Source: Jiangella anatolica
Lineage (GTDB): Bacteria; Actinomycetota; Actinomycetes; Jiangellales; Jiangellaceae
Direction of reading: 5' to 3'
Length of the DNA: 64,000 nucleotides
Assembly: GCF_003236295.1 (NCBI RefSeq)
Contig: NZ_POTW01000004.1
Span: forward strand, 62,001 to 126,000
Positions 48,347 through 57,106 of the stretch are shown piece by piece. Below the pieces are notes generated by a model that saw only the letters and a program-made list of their open reading frames with translations, searched no databases and was not told where the DNA came from. How positions within the stretch are numbered: the stretch's first letter is position 1; each line of letters begins with the position of its first letter. The translations under genes and the position numbers were made by a program.

Positions 48347-50020
48347 ATGCGGGGACTGGTGCCCGGCTGGGTACGCGGTTACAGCCGCACGTGGCTGCGC
48401 GGCGACGTCCTCGCCGGCGTGACGGTGACGGCGTACCTGGTCCCGCAGGTGATGGCGTACGCCGAGTTGGCGGGTGTGCCGGCGCAGGCCGGCCTGTGGG
48501 CCGTGGTGGGCGCCCTCACCCTCTACGCGTTTCTCGGCTCGTCACGGCTGCTGTCGGTGGGTCCCGAGTCGACCACCGCGCTCATGACCGCGGCCGCCCT
48601 GGCCACGGTCGCCGGCACCGGGACAGACGTCACCGCCGCCGCTGCCGCGCTCGCGTTGCTGGTGGCCGGCTTCTGCGTGCTCGGCTGGCTGCTCCGCCTC
48701 GGTGCCCTGGCAGACCTCTTGTCCCGCCCGGTCCTCGTCGGCTACCTGGCCGGGATCGCCGGGATCATGGTGTCCTCGCAGCTCGGCAAGCTGCTCGGCG
48801 TGCCGGAGGACGCCGACGGCTTCGTGGCCGAGGTCCGGGAGGTGTTCGGGGAGCTCGACCAGATGCACGGGCCGACGGCCGCGCTCAGTCTGATCACGCT
48901 GGCCGCGATGCTGGTGGCCGCCGCGCGCTTCCCGCGTGCGCCGGTGGCCCTCGTGGGGATGCTCGGTGCCACCGCGGCCGCCGCCATCCTCGACCTCTCC
49001 GATCGCGGCGTGCGGCTGGTCGGCGAGATCCCCGGCGGCTTCCCGGTGCCCGGCGTTCCCGACATCGGCCTGTCGGACCTGAGCGCCATGCTGGCCCCGG
49101 CACTGGGGATCGCCTTCGTGGGTTACACCGACAACATCCTCACCGGCCGCGGGTTCGCCACCCGGCACGGGCAGACCATCGACCCGCAACGCGAGCTCCT
49201 CGCCCTCGGCGCCGCGAACCTCGGGGCCGGCGCGCTGCAGGGGATGCCGGTGAGCAGCAGCGGAAGTCGCACCGCCATCGCGGACGCGGTCGGCGGGCGC
49301 ACCCAGCTGACCGGCCTGGTGACGGTGGCGTGCACCCTGCTGGCGCTGATCACCCTGAAGCCCGTCCTTGCGGCCTTCCCGCTGGCGGCCCTCGCGGCCG
49401 TCGTCGTGTACGCCGCCACCCGGCTGGTCGACGTGGCCGAGCTGGTCCGCTTCGCCCGGTTCCGCCGCAGCGAGCTCCTGCTGGCCCTGGCCACGACGGC
49501 CGGCGTGCTGGTGCTCGACGTGCTGCTCGGCATCGTGGTCGCCATCGCGCTCTCGGTGCTCGACCTGCTGCGCCGGGTCGCCCGGCCGCACGACGCGATC
49601 CAGGGCATCGTCCCGAGCCTCGCCGGCATGCATGACGTCGACGACTATCCGTCGGCGGAGGTGATCCCCGGCCTGCTGGTCTACCGCTACGACTCGCCCC
49701 TCTTCTTCGCCAACGCCGAGAACTTCCGCAGCCGGGCCCTCGCCGCCGTCGATGCCGCGACCGAACCCGTGCGCTGGTTCCTCCTCAACGTCGAGGCCAA
49801 CGTCGAGATCGATGTCACCGGCGCGGACGCGGTGGAGTCGCTGCGCGCCGAGCTGGAGCGGCGCGGCATCGTCCTCGCCCTGGCACGCCTCAAGCAGGAT
49901 CTCCGCGACCAGCTGGCCCCGACCGGGCTCCTCGGCCGCATCGGCGAGCAGCACATCTTCCCCACATTGCCGACCGCGGTCGAAGGCTTCCGTGCCTGGG
50001 AACGGGAGGAACACCCGTGA
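48347..50020 (+). CDS. SulP-family anion transporter with STAS domain
   Basis: The 557-residue protein has the SulP membrane core (LAGVTVTAYLVPQVMAYAEL, LLSVGPESTTALMTAAALAT, GMPVSSSGSRTAIADAVGG). A cytoplasmic STAS domain follows (about residues 440-550). SulP transporters carry sulfate, bicarbonate or other anions. A neighbouring DoxX-like gene raises the possibility of sulfur metabolism under hypoxia, but the substrate is not decided by sequence. Confidence 0.88.
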   Translation: MRGLVPGWVRGYSRTWLRGDVLAGVTVTAYLVPQVMAYAELAGVPAQAGLWAVVGALTLYAFLGSSRLLSVGPESTTALMTAAALATVAGTGTDVTAAAAALALLVAGFCVLGWLLRLGALADLLSRPVLVGYLAGIAGIMVSSQLGKLLGVPEDADGFVAEVREVFGELDQMHGPTAALSLITLAAMLVAAARFPRAPVALVGMLGATAAAAILDLSDRGVRLVGEIPGGFPVPGVPDIGLSDLSAMLAPALGIAFVGYTDNILTGRGFATRHGQTIDPQRELLALGAANLGAGALQGMPVSSSGSRTAIADAVGGRTQLTGLVTVACTLLALITLKPVLAAFPLAALAAVVVYAATRLVDVAELVRFARFRRSELLLALATTAGVLVLDVLLGIVVAIALSVLDLLRRVARPHDAIQGIVPSLAGMHDVDDYPSAEVIPGLLVYRYDSPLFFANAENFRSRALAAVDAATEPVRWFLLNVEANVEIDVTGADAVESLRAELERRGIVLALARLKQDLRDQLAPTGLLGRIGEQHIFPTLPTAVEGFRAWEREEHP

Positions 50021-50050
50021 CCAGGGCGCCGGATGGCCCTCCCGAGGGGG

Positions 50051-50461
50051 TCAGCCCGCGCTCTCCTTCAGGGACGCGATGAGCGCCTCGACGCGGCCAC
50101 GGATCTCGTCGCGGATGGGGCGGACGGCCTCGATGCCCTGGCCGGCCGGGTCGTCCAGCTCCCAGTCCTCGTAGCGCTTGCCCGGGTAGAACGGGCAGGC
50201 GTCGCCGCAGCCCATGGTGATGACGACGTCGGACTCCTGGACCGCCTCGTCGGTGAGGATCTTCGGCTGCTCCGCGGCGATGTCGATGCCGACCTCGGCC
50301 ATCGCCGCGACGGCGACGGGGTTCACCTGGTCGGCGGGCGCGGAGCCGGCCGAGCGGACCTCGATGTCGCCGCCGGACAGGTGGCTGAGGAATCCTGCCG
50401 CCATCTGAGAGCGGCCGGCGTTGTGGACGCAGACGAACAGCACGCTGGGCTTGTCGGTCAC
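50051..50461 (-). CDS. arsC: Arsenate reductase, duplicate of the gene at 12594
   Basis: The 136-residue protein (GTG start) differs from the copy at 12594 at only a few positions. It keeps CVHNAGRS and MGCGDACPFYPGKRYEDW. It should be functional. Upstream, the second arsC of the original operon is reduced to a remnant, and the next gene is arsR of a duplicated cassette. It lies outside the tRNA-bounded island. Confidence 0.9.
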   Translation of the reverse strand: MTDKPSVLFVCVHNAGRSQMAAGFLSHLSGGDIEVRSAGSAPADQVNPVAVAAMAEVGIDIAAEQPKILTDEAVQESDVVITMGCGDACPFYPGKRYEDWELDDPAGQGIEAVRPIRDEIRGRVEALIASLKESAG

Positions 50462-50540
50462 CTGGGCTCCGTGTCGGTGAGGTCGGCGAGCAGCGCTCGG
50501 ACGCGGCCGTCGCCACAGCCCATCGTAATGACGACGTCCG
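50458..50540 (-). pseudogene. Remnant of a second arsC (internal deletion)
   Basis: The sequence joins a piece of the arsC at 13001 (VVITMGCGD) to its last codons (RVRALLADLTDTEPR) and ends in the same GTGA overlap as the intact operon. The N-terminus, P-loop and most of the domain are gone. This shows the cassette once had arsR-arsC-arsC order. Confidence 0.8.
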
Positions 50541-50546
50541 TAGGGC

Positions 50547-50912
50547 TCACTGGCCCAGGGTCAAGGCGTCGCGGATGGCTGTGAGGCGCTCGGGGATCAC
50601 GCGGTAGTAGACCCAGGTGCCGCGCCGGTCGCCGGTGATCAGCCCGGCGTCGCGCAGCAGCTTGAGGTGGTGGCTGGTGGTGGCCGCCGTCTTGCCGATG
50701 CTCGCCGAGAAGTCGCAGGCGCAGACCTCGTCGGCGTTGAGCAGCATCGACAGGATCTTCACTCGCGCCGGGTCGGCCAGTGCCTTGAACATGCCGGCCA
50801 GCAGCGAGGCGTCGTCGTCGCTCATGGCCGAGGTCGGCGTGCAGCAGTCGTTCAGCACCGGTAGCGGTCGTGCGGTCGCGGGTGCCTCGGGGCCGATCGT
50901 CGCGGTGCTCAT
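50547..50912 (-). CDS. arsR: ArsR repressor with Cys-Cys site (cassette copy B)
   Basis: This 121-residue protein is nearly identical to the one at 29096, including NDCCTPTSAM (Cys23-24), DEVCACDF and the recognition helix. The first 16 residues have diverged. It is divergent from the copy-B small genes, as in copy A. Confidence 0.92.
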   Translation of the reverse strand: MSTATIGPEAPATARPLPVLNDCCTPTSAMSDDDASLLAGMFKALADPARVKILSMLLNADEVCACDFSASIGKTAATTSHHLKLLRDAGLITGDRRGTWVYYRVIPERLTAIRDALTLGQ

Positions 50913-51049
50913 GGTGGCCTCAGCCTACTCGTTGGAGTGGTCTGTTTCGAAGATCTTCGCAGCATTGCTTTGAGATTCTTCGAATCAGTGTTTAGATGAA
51001 CGTCGAAACACGGTCTGGATGTTCCAGCCCGCGAGCTGGAGGAGGCGTC
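50913..51049. promoter_or_regulatory. Divergent promoter of cassette copy B
   Basis: TTCGAAGATCTTCGCA and TTCTTCGAATCAGTGTTTAG lie here. The segment CGAATCA-GTGTTTAGATGAA followed by CGTCGAAAC repeats the copy-A sequence at 29530-29552 with few changes. That marks the likely ArsR operator. Confidence 0.6.
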
Positions 51050-51244
51050 ATGTACCCGTACCTGCCCGAGGTCATCGCGACCGAACGCCGGCGTGATCTC
51101 CTCGCCGAGGCGGCCCGTCGGCGGCTCGTCGCCATCGCGACGTGCTGCCGCCGCAGCGGCTTCGCCCGAGCCGCCGACCGGCTGCGCGCGGCGTGGGCCG
51201 CGCTCACCGCGAGCCGCGGCGCCGCCTGCTGCGCGACCGCCTGA
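51050..51244 (+). CDS. Conserved 64-residue protein with two Cys-Cys pairs (cassette copy B)
   Basis: The product has the same length as copy A, with CC at 32-33 (LVAIATCCRRS) and 60-61 (RGAACCATA). About two-thirds of residues are shared and the changes are scattered. The ATG follows GGAGGAGGCGTC. The function is unknown. Confidence 0.75.
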   Translation: MYPYLPEVIATERRRDLLAEAARRRLVAIATCCRRSGFARAADRLRAAWAALTASRGAACCATA

Positions 51245-51278
51245 GCCCACCCATACGCGGAGAGAGGAGGTGGCGACG

Positions 51279-51332
51279 ATGGACTGCTGTGACGACCAGA
51301 CCACCGACTGCTGCGACACCGGCTGCTGCTGA
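51279..51332 (+). CDS. 17-residue cysteine-rich peptide (cassette copy B)
   Basis: The peptide MDCCDDQTTDCCDTGCC has six cysteines (3, 4, 11, 12, 16, 17) in three CC pairs. AGAGAGGAGGTGGCGACG precedes the ATG with a strong ribosome-binding site. Compared with copy A, changes are S11C, N13D and S15G, while all shared cysteines are kept. It starts 34 bp after the 64-residue gene. Confidence 0.75.
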   Translation: MDCCDDQTTDCCDTGCC

Positions 51333-51462
51333 CGTCAGGGGTGGCGACACTGGACCGCGGCCATTGTCGCCATCCACCACGCAGACCGGGCGAGCGCCGG
51401 CCCGCCCCAGGTCGATCGGCCGTTGACGCCGAAGGCGCAATGCCGGTAGCCGGAGCAGAAAG

Positions 51463-53070
51463 CTAGCGCTTCGCCGCCTCGCGTTCTTGGTACTCGCGTG
51501 GGGAGAGCCCGTGGAAACGGGAGAAGGCGGCGCTGAAGTTGGGCAGGTGGGCGTAGCCGACGCGGCGGGCGACGGCGCTGGGCTTGGCGCCGCCGGCCAG
51601 CAGGTCGCGCGCGATGCGCATGCGGGCCGCGTAGCGCCAGCGGGCGAAGGTCATGCCGGTCTCGTCTCGGAAGGCGCGGTGGACCTCGGCGGGCAGGTCG
51701 TAGGCGGTCGATCGATCGCCGGCGCCGACCGTGCGCAGGAAGTCTGTCGCGGCGGCGTGCGCACGCCGGTCGGTCGGCATCGGCGCGGTCCGCGCGCGCT
51801 GAGCGGCGAGCTGCTCGCGGAACAGCTCGAGGACATGCCCGGTGTCGTAGCCGTCCGGTCGCAGCAGCGATCGGGCGCTGACGGAGCAGAACATGAGGTA
51901 GTCGTCCCAGGCCGGCGAGAACTGGACCTGCAGCGGTTCTGTCAGCCGCAGCTCGCCGGTGCCCGCGGTCCCGAGCGGCAGCGAGATCGAGTCCTGGCGA
52001 AGACCCGTGACGTGCTCCACGCCGGCCGGGATCCAGGTCGCGACGCCCCGGCGTCGTTCGTAGCGGCGATCGCCGATGTCCAGATACCCGCTGCCGCGGT
52101 ACACCCAGCTGAGCACATGAAGGTCGTTGGCGTGCGGGGCCGTGCGTGCCGCTGGGAGCAGCCCAGGCGCTGTGGCCGAGACGCGACCCTCCCGCACCAT
52201 CGTCACGAGGTCGTCGGCCTGACGCGCGGCCGTCACGCGCTGCGAAGGATCGCCGATGGCGTGGTGTGCGGAGAGCTGCCGGCTGAACTCGTGGGGCGTC
52301 GGCCCGAACTGCTGTTTGAACGCGCGGGTGAAGCCGTTGCGGCTGGCGAAGCCCACCCGCGCGGCCACCTGGTCGACACCGTAGCCGGCGGCCAGGAACT
52401 CGACGGCCGCGCTCAGCCGGCAGCGTAGCCGCCACTGTTCGAAGGTGAGCCCGGTGTCGGCGAGGAAGTCGCGGCGCAGGGTGCGTGGGCTGGCGAGCAC
52501 CCCCGCCGCCCAGTCCTCGACGCTGTGGTCGAGCGCTGGGTCGCGGATGAGCTGCTCCGCCACCGCTCTGGCGCCGGAGGCTCTCGGCATCGCAGGCGGC
52601 TCGAGTGCGGGGGACGGGGCGCCCCCGCTTCGCTGCGGCGCGGGTCGTCGCGAGCCGGGACGGCGGAGAAGGTCGATCAGCCCGTCGTGTGAATAGCCGC
52701 GGCCGGCCAGCGGCGTGACCATGAGGTTGAAGTGCTGGATCAGCCAGTCCCGCCAGCCGTCGGGGACGTCGAACCACGTCGGCTCGGTCGGCGCCCCTGC
52801 GCCCACGCTCGCGTGCGGCGACAGCGGGAAGGCGACGGTACCCGGCTCGGTGACGATCTCGCGGCGGTTCCAGCCGTCCGCGGGGATCCAGACGCCTTCG
52901 CCGTCGGCGATGCGGAACTCCACGGCGTCGTCGATGCGCACGTGCGCCGTGCCGGTGCGGACCCAGATCAGCAGCGCGTGCCCGGGATGCCCTCTCGAGT
53001 CGGCCCGTGCGGACGGGATCGACGGCGGGGGTGCGGCAGCCACTCCATAACTATATGGCAGTTTACGCAC
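51463..53070 (-). CDS. Tandem-duplicated AraC-family regulator
   Basis: The 535-residue protein contains two complete cupin-plus-AraC units. In the first, a cupin-like sensor (about 15-140) is followed by HTH helices (RTLRRDFLADTGLTFEQWRL, ARVGFASRNGFTRAFKQQFG). In the second, a cupin (about 310-390) is followed by ARWRYAARMRIARDLLAGGA and RRVGYAHLPNFSAAFSRFHG. AraC proteins usually have one such unit. It faces the siderophore operon across an iron box. The start is GTG; a leaderless GTG nine codons later, after TATAGT, is an alternative. Confidence 0.85.
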   Translation of the reverse strand: MRKLPYSYGVAAAPPPSIPSARADSRGHPGHALLIWVRTGTAHVRIDDAVEFRIADGEGVWIPADGWNRREIVTEPGTVAFPLSPHASVGAGAPTEPTWFDVPDGWRDWLIQHFNLMVTPLAGRGYSHDGLIDLLRRPGSRRPAPQRSGGAPSPALEPPAMPRASGARAVAEQLIRDPALDHSVEDWAAGVLASPRTLRRDFLADTGLTFEQWRLRCRLSAAVEFLAAGYGVDQVAARVGFASRNGFTRAFKQQFGPTPHEFSRQLSAHHAIGDPSQRVTAARQADDLVTMVREGRVSATAPGLLPAARTAPHANDLHVLSWVYRGSGYLDIGDRRYERRRGVATWIPAGVEHVTGLRQDSISLPLGTAGTGELRLTEPLQVQFSPAWDDYLMFCSVSARSLLRPDGYDTGHVLELFREQLAAQRARTAPMPTDRRAHAAATDFLRTVGAGDRSTAYDLPAEVHRAFRDETGMTFARWRYAARMRIARDLLAGGAKPSAVARRVGYAHLPNFSAAFSRFHGLSPREYQEREAAKR

Positions 53071-53076
53071 ACCATT

Positions 53077-53095
53077 GGAGGCAAGGCTTACCTAA
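53077..53095. promoter_or_regulatory. IdeR/DtxR-type iron box
   Basis: Read on the minus strand, TTAGGTAAGCCTTGCCTCC matches the consensus TTAGGTTAGSCTAACCTAA at 14 of 19 positions. A second half-site, AAGGTTA, follows. It sits between the AraC regulator and the siderophore operon, so both are probably repressed when iron is plentiful. Confidence 0.75.
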
Positions 53096-53173
53096 GGTTA
53101 TCCGAGGGCCTTCCCCTCCATGGTGGAGCGCGGCCTTCAGACCTGAAGTAGACCAGAAAGGCCCGCCCTCAGC

Positions 53174-55039
53174 ATGCCGAAGACCTCGCGCCGGCTCACT
53201 GTGCACCCCCTGACCCTGCGGGAGGTCGCGGTCGTCCGGGTGGTGGACCTTACGCCGGCGATGCGGCGGATCACGCTGGGCGGCGAGCAGCTTCGCGCGT
53301 TCACCTCGGCGAACGGCTTTCCGCAGCCGGCGTTCGACTCCCCGGGGTTCGACGACGACATCCGTCTGGTGTTCCGCTACCCCGGCCACGTCGAGCCGGT
53401 GCTGCCGGTGCAGCGGGAGAGGGGCGTAGACCTGCCGAGAGACCCCCGGCCGCTGTCGAGGGTGTACACGGTGCGTCGCTGGGACCCCGAGACCGGCGAG
53501 CTGGACGTGGACTTCGTCAAGCACGGCGTCGGCGTGGGCGCCACCTGGGCCTACCGCGCCCAGGTCGGTGATCGCATCCATTTCTACGGCCCGAGCGCGT
53601 CCCGCGCGCTCCCGCACGACGCGGACTGGCTCCTGGTCGCCGGCGACGACACGGCAATCCCCGCGATCGCCCGTCTGCTCGACGAGCTGCCCGACGACGC
53701 GCGGGCGCAGGTGTTCGTCGAGGTCGCCGAGGACGCGCACCGGCTGGAGCTGCGGGCGCTGCCGCACGTCGAGGTGACCTGGCTGGTCCGCGACGGCGCC
53801 GAGGCGGGCACGACCACCCTTCTCCGGGACGCGGTCAGGGACGGCGCCTGGTGGGACGGCCGGCCGTTCGCATGGCTCGCGGGGGAGCACACGGCGGTGC
53901 GGGATCTGCGCCGCCACCTGGTCGAGGAGCGAGAAGTCCCGACGGAGGACATCGAGTTCAGCGGGTACTGGCGGCGCGGCGAGGTCGTCGCCCTGGCGAC
54001 CGACGAGGCGGTGCCCGACCCCGAGAAGTCGATGACGCCGTTCGAGAAGCTCCATGAGCTGACCGAGCTGATCCGGCCGCTGGCGATCCGCACCGCCGTC
54101 GAGCTGGGCGTTCCGGAGCTGATCTCACGCGGCGTCACAGGCGTGGCGGAGCTGGCCGGCCGGACCGAGAGCGACGAGCGGGCGCTGGGCAAGCTGCTGC
54201 GCTACCTGCACGCCGTGGACATCCTGACCGAGCCCGAACCCGGCCGCTACGGCCTGACGGCGGTGGGCGAGGTCCTGACCAACGAGTTCGTCGCGGACGC
54301 TCTGCATCCCGCCGGGGTGGCGGGTCGTGAGCTGGCCGGCATCTACGGCCTCACCGAGTCGATCCGCACCGGCGGGCCGTCCTACGCCTCGGTCACGGGG
54401 CAGACCTTCGCGGACGTGCGAGCCGAACAGGACTACGAGGACCGCTACCTGGAACGACTGGCGAGGTTCCAGCCCGCGCTGGCCGAGCCGATCGCCAAGT
54501 CCGGCCTGCTCACCGACGTTCGGCATCTGGTGGTCCACTCCGGCGGCGCGGGCGCCCTGGTGCGCGAGTTCGTCGCCGCTCACGAAGACCTGCGCGTGAC
54601 GATCTGCGCGCTGCCCGCCCAGGCCGACTGGCTGCGCCGCGACCTGCCCGACACCATTCCCGACGAGCGGCAGCGCGCGCGGGTCACCGTGGTCGAGCAG
54701 TCCGTCTTCGAGCCCAGCCCGGCGGCGGACGCGGTGTTGATCAGCCGCGCGTTCAAGGCGCTGCCCGACGCCGATGCCGCCCACGCTCTGCGCCGGGCAT
54801 CCGAGAACCTCCTCCCGGACGGCCGGGTGCTGCTGATCGAGGACGTCCTCGACGCCGACGACCTCGACGAGCACGACGGCGAAGCAGACCTGATCGCGCT
54901 GACCTGCCACGGCTCCGGCCTGCGCACCGCCGCCGAGCTCGACGCAGTCATCGCCCGGGCCGGACTCGTTCGCCACGCCGCACACACCGTCGGCTGGGGC
55001 ACCGCCGTGCACGAACTGGTGCCCGCCGGCACCCGCTGA
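53174..55039 (+). CDS. Siderophore-interacting protein fused to a methyltransferase-like domain
   Basis: Residues 15-270 are a siderophore-interacting (ferric reductase) domain. It has the FAD motif SRVYTVRRWDPETGELDVDF, the NAD segment LLVAGDDTAIPAIARLLDEL, and the end EFSGYWRRGE. Residues 285-621 resemble an O-methyltransferase with a winged-helix dimerisation part (LAIRTAVELGVPELISRGVT) and a SAM-like loop (VHSGGAGALVREFVAAHED) in which the usual first Asp/Glu-G is altered. The first half should reduce ferric siderophore in the cytoplasm. The second may be inactive or may modify the ligand. Confidence 0.82.
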   Translation: MPKTSRRLTVHPLTLREVAVVRVVDLTPAMRRITLGGEQLRAFTSANGFPQPAFDSPGFDDDIRLVFRYPGHVEPVLPVQRERGVDLPRDPRPLSRVYTVRRWDPETGELDVDFVKHGVGVGATWAYRAQVGDRIHFYGPSASRALPHDADWLLVAGDDTAIPAIARLLDELPDDARAQVFVEVAEDAHRLELRALPHVEVTWLVRDGAEAGTTTLLRDAVRDGAWWDGRPFAWLAGEHTAVRDLRRHLVEEREVPTEDIEFSGYWRRGEVVALATDEAVPDPEKSMTPFEKLHELTELIRPLAIRTAVELGVPELISRGVTGVAELAGRTESDERALGKLLRYLHAVDILTEPEPGRYGLTAVGEVLTNEFVADALHPAGVAGRELAGIYGLTESIRTGGPSYASVTGQTFADVRAEQDYEDRYLERLARFQPALAEPIAKSGLLTDVRHLVVHSGGAGALVREFVAAHEDLRVTICALPAQADWLRRDLPDTIPDERQRARVTVVEQSVFEPSPAADAVLISRAFKALPDADAAHALRRASENLLPDGRVLLIEDVLDADDLDEHDGEADLIALTCHGSGLRTAAELDAVIARAGLVRHAAHTVGWGTAVHELVPAGTR

Positions 55040-55076
55040 CGTTCACCCCGACGATGAAGAGGAAGAAGAACACCGC

Positions 55077-56063
55077 ATGACCACGACACCCCTGAGACGG
55101 CGCGGCGCGGTCCTGGCCGCCGCACTCCTGAGCACTGCGCTCGTCCTCACCGCTTGCGGTGACGGTGACGACGAGGACGACACCGGCGACGCGACCGCCG
55201 AGACCCGCAGCGTCACGGCCGAGAACGGCACGATCGAGATCCCGGCCGACCCGCAGCGAATCGTCACGATCGGCAACACGACGATGCCGTTCATCGACCT
55301 CGGCGGCGAACCGGTAGGCGTCACGGAGGCTTCCGCCTCCGAGCTCGTCTCCATTCCCGCAGAACAGAAGGCGGCGTACGAGGGTGCCGTGAACGTCGGG
55401 TCCGAGGAGATCGACCTGGAGAAGCTCGCCAGCCTCGAGCCGGACCTCATCCTCGTCCAGTTCCACTCGAGTGACTGGGATGAGGTCGGCACCCAACTGG
55501 AGTCGGTTGCTCCCACTGTCTACTGGGGGCTCGACATCGAGTGGAAGGCCTTCGCCGACGCGATCGCGGAAGCCGGCAACCTGACGGAGGGGTTGAACGA
55601 GCAGAAGGCGGAGTTCGAGGAGAAGGTGACCGGAATTCAGGAGGAGTACGGCGAGATCATCGACGGTACTTCGTTCGTCGACGTCTCCCGCGGGGACTGG
55701 AACGATCCCGGGACCTTCTACATCGCGGACATCGGTTGCTCCGAGATCGCCAGGGACGACCTCGGTCTGGACCTGCCTGAGGCCGCCGAGGGCGAGGATC
55801 CGCTGGCCTACACGAATCTGCCGTTCGAGCAGCTCAGCAGCCTGGCCGAGTACGACGTGATCACCTATCCCGTCGATGCCGAGGGCCATCCGACCGAGCC
55901 GTTCCAGGCGGTGACCCAAACCAGCACCTGGAAGGCGCTGCCTGCCGTGACCGACGGTCGCGCGCTCGGAGTCTTCTGCTCCGGCAACAACTCCTACGGG
56001 CCCGTCCTGCAGTACCTGGACTCGCTGGACAGCGCACTGGCGTCCCTCCAAGCCAAGGAGTGA
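55077..56063 (+). CDS. Iron-siderophore-binding lipoprotein 1
   Basis: The 328-residue protein has a lipoprotein signal ending VLTACGDG (Cys27). The binding fold shows IEIPADPQRIVTIGNTTMPF, ASLEPDLILVQ and SVAPTVYWGL. It belongs to the FecB/BtuF group that delivers ferric siderophores to FecCD permeases. The operon position and iron box support this. Confidence 0.9.
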   Translation: MTTTPLRRRGAVLAAALLSTALVLTACGDGDDEDDTGDATAETRSVTAENGTIEIPADPQRIVTIGNTTMPFIDLGGEPVGVTEASASELVSIPAEQKAAYEGAVNVGSEEIDLEKLASLEPDLILVQFHSSDWDEVGTQLESVAPTVYWGLDIEWKAFADAIAEAGNLTEGLNEQKAEFEEKVTGIQEEYGEIIDGTSFVDVSRGDWNDPGTFYIADIGCSEIARDDLGLDLPEAAEGEDPLAYTNLPFEQLSSLAEYDVITYPVDAEGHPTEPFQAVTQTSTWKALPAVTDGRALGVFCSGNNSYGPVLQYLDSLDSALASLQAKE

Positions 56064-56104
56064 CAGATCCGCCCCGCGCAACCAAGAGAGAGAAGCACGC
56101 ATCC

Positions 56105-57106
56105 ATGATCACTGCACCGCCACGACGACGCGGCGCGGCGCCGGCCGCCGTACTCCTGGGCGTCGCGCTCGTCCTCACCGCCTGCGGCAGTGACGCCGAT
56201 GCTGGCACGAGGGCCGACGAGACCCGCAGCTTCGAGGCCGACAACGGCACCATCGAGATCCCCGTCGATCCGCAGCGGATCGTCGCGATCGGCTCGGCCG
56301 CTACCTACCTGAGCCTTGGCATGGAGCCCGTCGGAATGCCACGGGCTTCAGGCAGTGAGCTTCCGTGGCTCTCCGCGGAGGAGAAGCAGATCAACGAAGC
56401 CGCGGTCGATACGGGTGAGGAGGTCGATTATGAGACGGTCGCGAGCCTCGAGCCGGACCTCATCGTCGTCCACGAGCCCTCTCACATATTGCCGGGGTAC
56501 AACGAGGAGCGGTTTCAGTCGATCGCACCCACCGTCTACATCGAGCAGGACACCGCCAACTGGAAGTCCCAGTACGAGCGACTTGCTGACGCGGTCGGCG
56601 AACTCGACAACTTCGAGGCCGACAAGACCGAGTACGAAACGCTTGCCGCGGACGTCAAGGACGAGTACGCCGACCTTCTCGATTCCACGACCTTCATGGT
56701 CCTGAACCGCTGGAGTGGTGGAACGAATCCAGGGGAGACGGGAACGATCTTCTTGGAATACCCCGATTCCTTCTGCACGAACTATGCCGGGGATGCGGGG
56801 TTGAAGATCCTCCCCGATAGTCCGCCGACCAGCGAAGAAGAAGACACCGGCAAGGACTTGTCCATGGAGCAGCTCAGCGACACTGTGGCGGACGCGGATG
56901 TGCTCATCTACCCCCTCGGGCCCGATGGGAGCGTGAAGCCCGAGTTCGCGCCGGTGCTGGATTCCAACATCTGGAAGTCGCTTCCGCAGGTGCCGGATGG
57001 CCGGGCCATCGGCGTTCAGTGCCGCACGATCTACACCTATTCGGCCAAGATCTCGAACCTGGAGTCGCTCGAGGAGGCGCTCGCAACGCTGCCCGAGGCC
57101 GGATGA
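56105..57106 (+). CDS. Iron-siderophore-binding lipoprotein 2
   Basis: From ATG 56105 the protein has 333 residues and a lipobox LVLTACGS (Cys27). It resembles the preceding gene (IEIPVDPQRIVAIGSAATYL, VASLEPDLIVVHEP). It is probably a tandem duplicate with a different ligand preference. Its stop overlaps the permease start (ATGA). Confidence 0.88.
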   Translation: MITAPPRRRGAAPAAVLLGVALVLTACGSDADAGTRADETRSFEADNGTIEIPVDPQRIVAIGSAATYLSLGMEPVGMPRASGSELPWLSAEEKQINEAAVDTGEEVDYETVASLEPDLIVVHEPSHILPGYNEERFQSIAPTVYIEQDTANWKSQYERLADAVGELDNFEADKTEYETLAADVKDEYADLLDSTTFMVLNRWSGGTNPGETGTIFLEYPDSFCTNYAGDAGLKILPDSPPTSEEEDTGKDLSMEQLSDTVADADVLIYPLGPDGSVKPEFAPVLDSNIWKSLPQVPDGRAIGVQCRTIYTYSAKISNLESLEEALATLPEAG

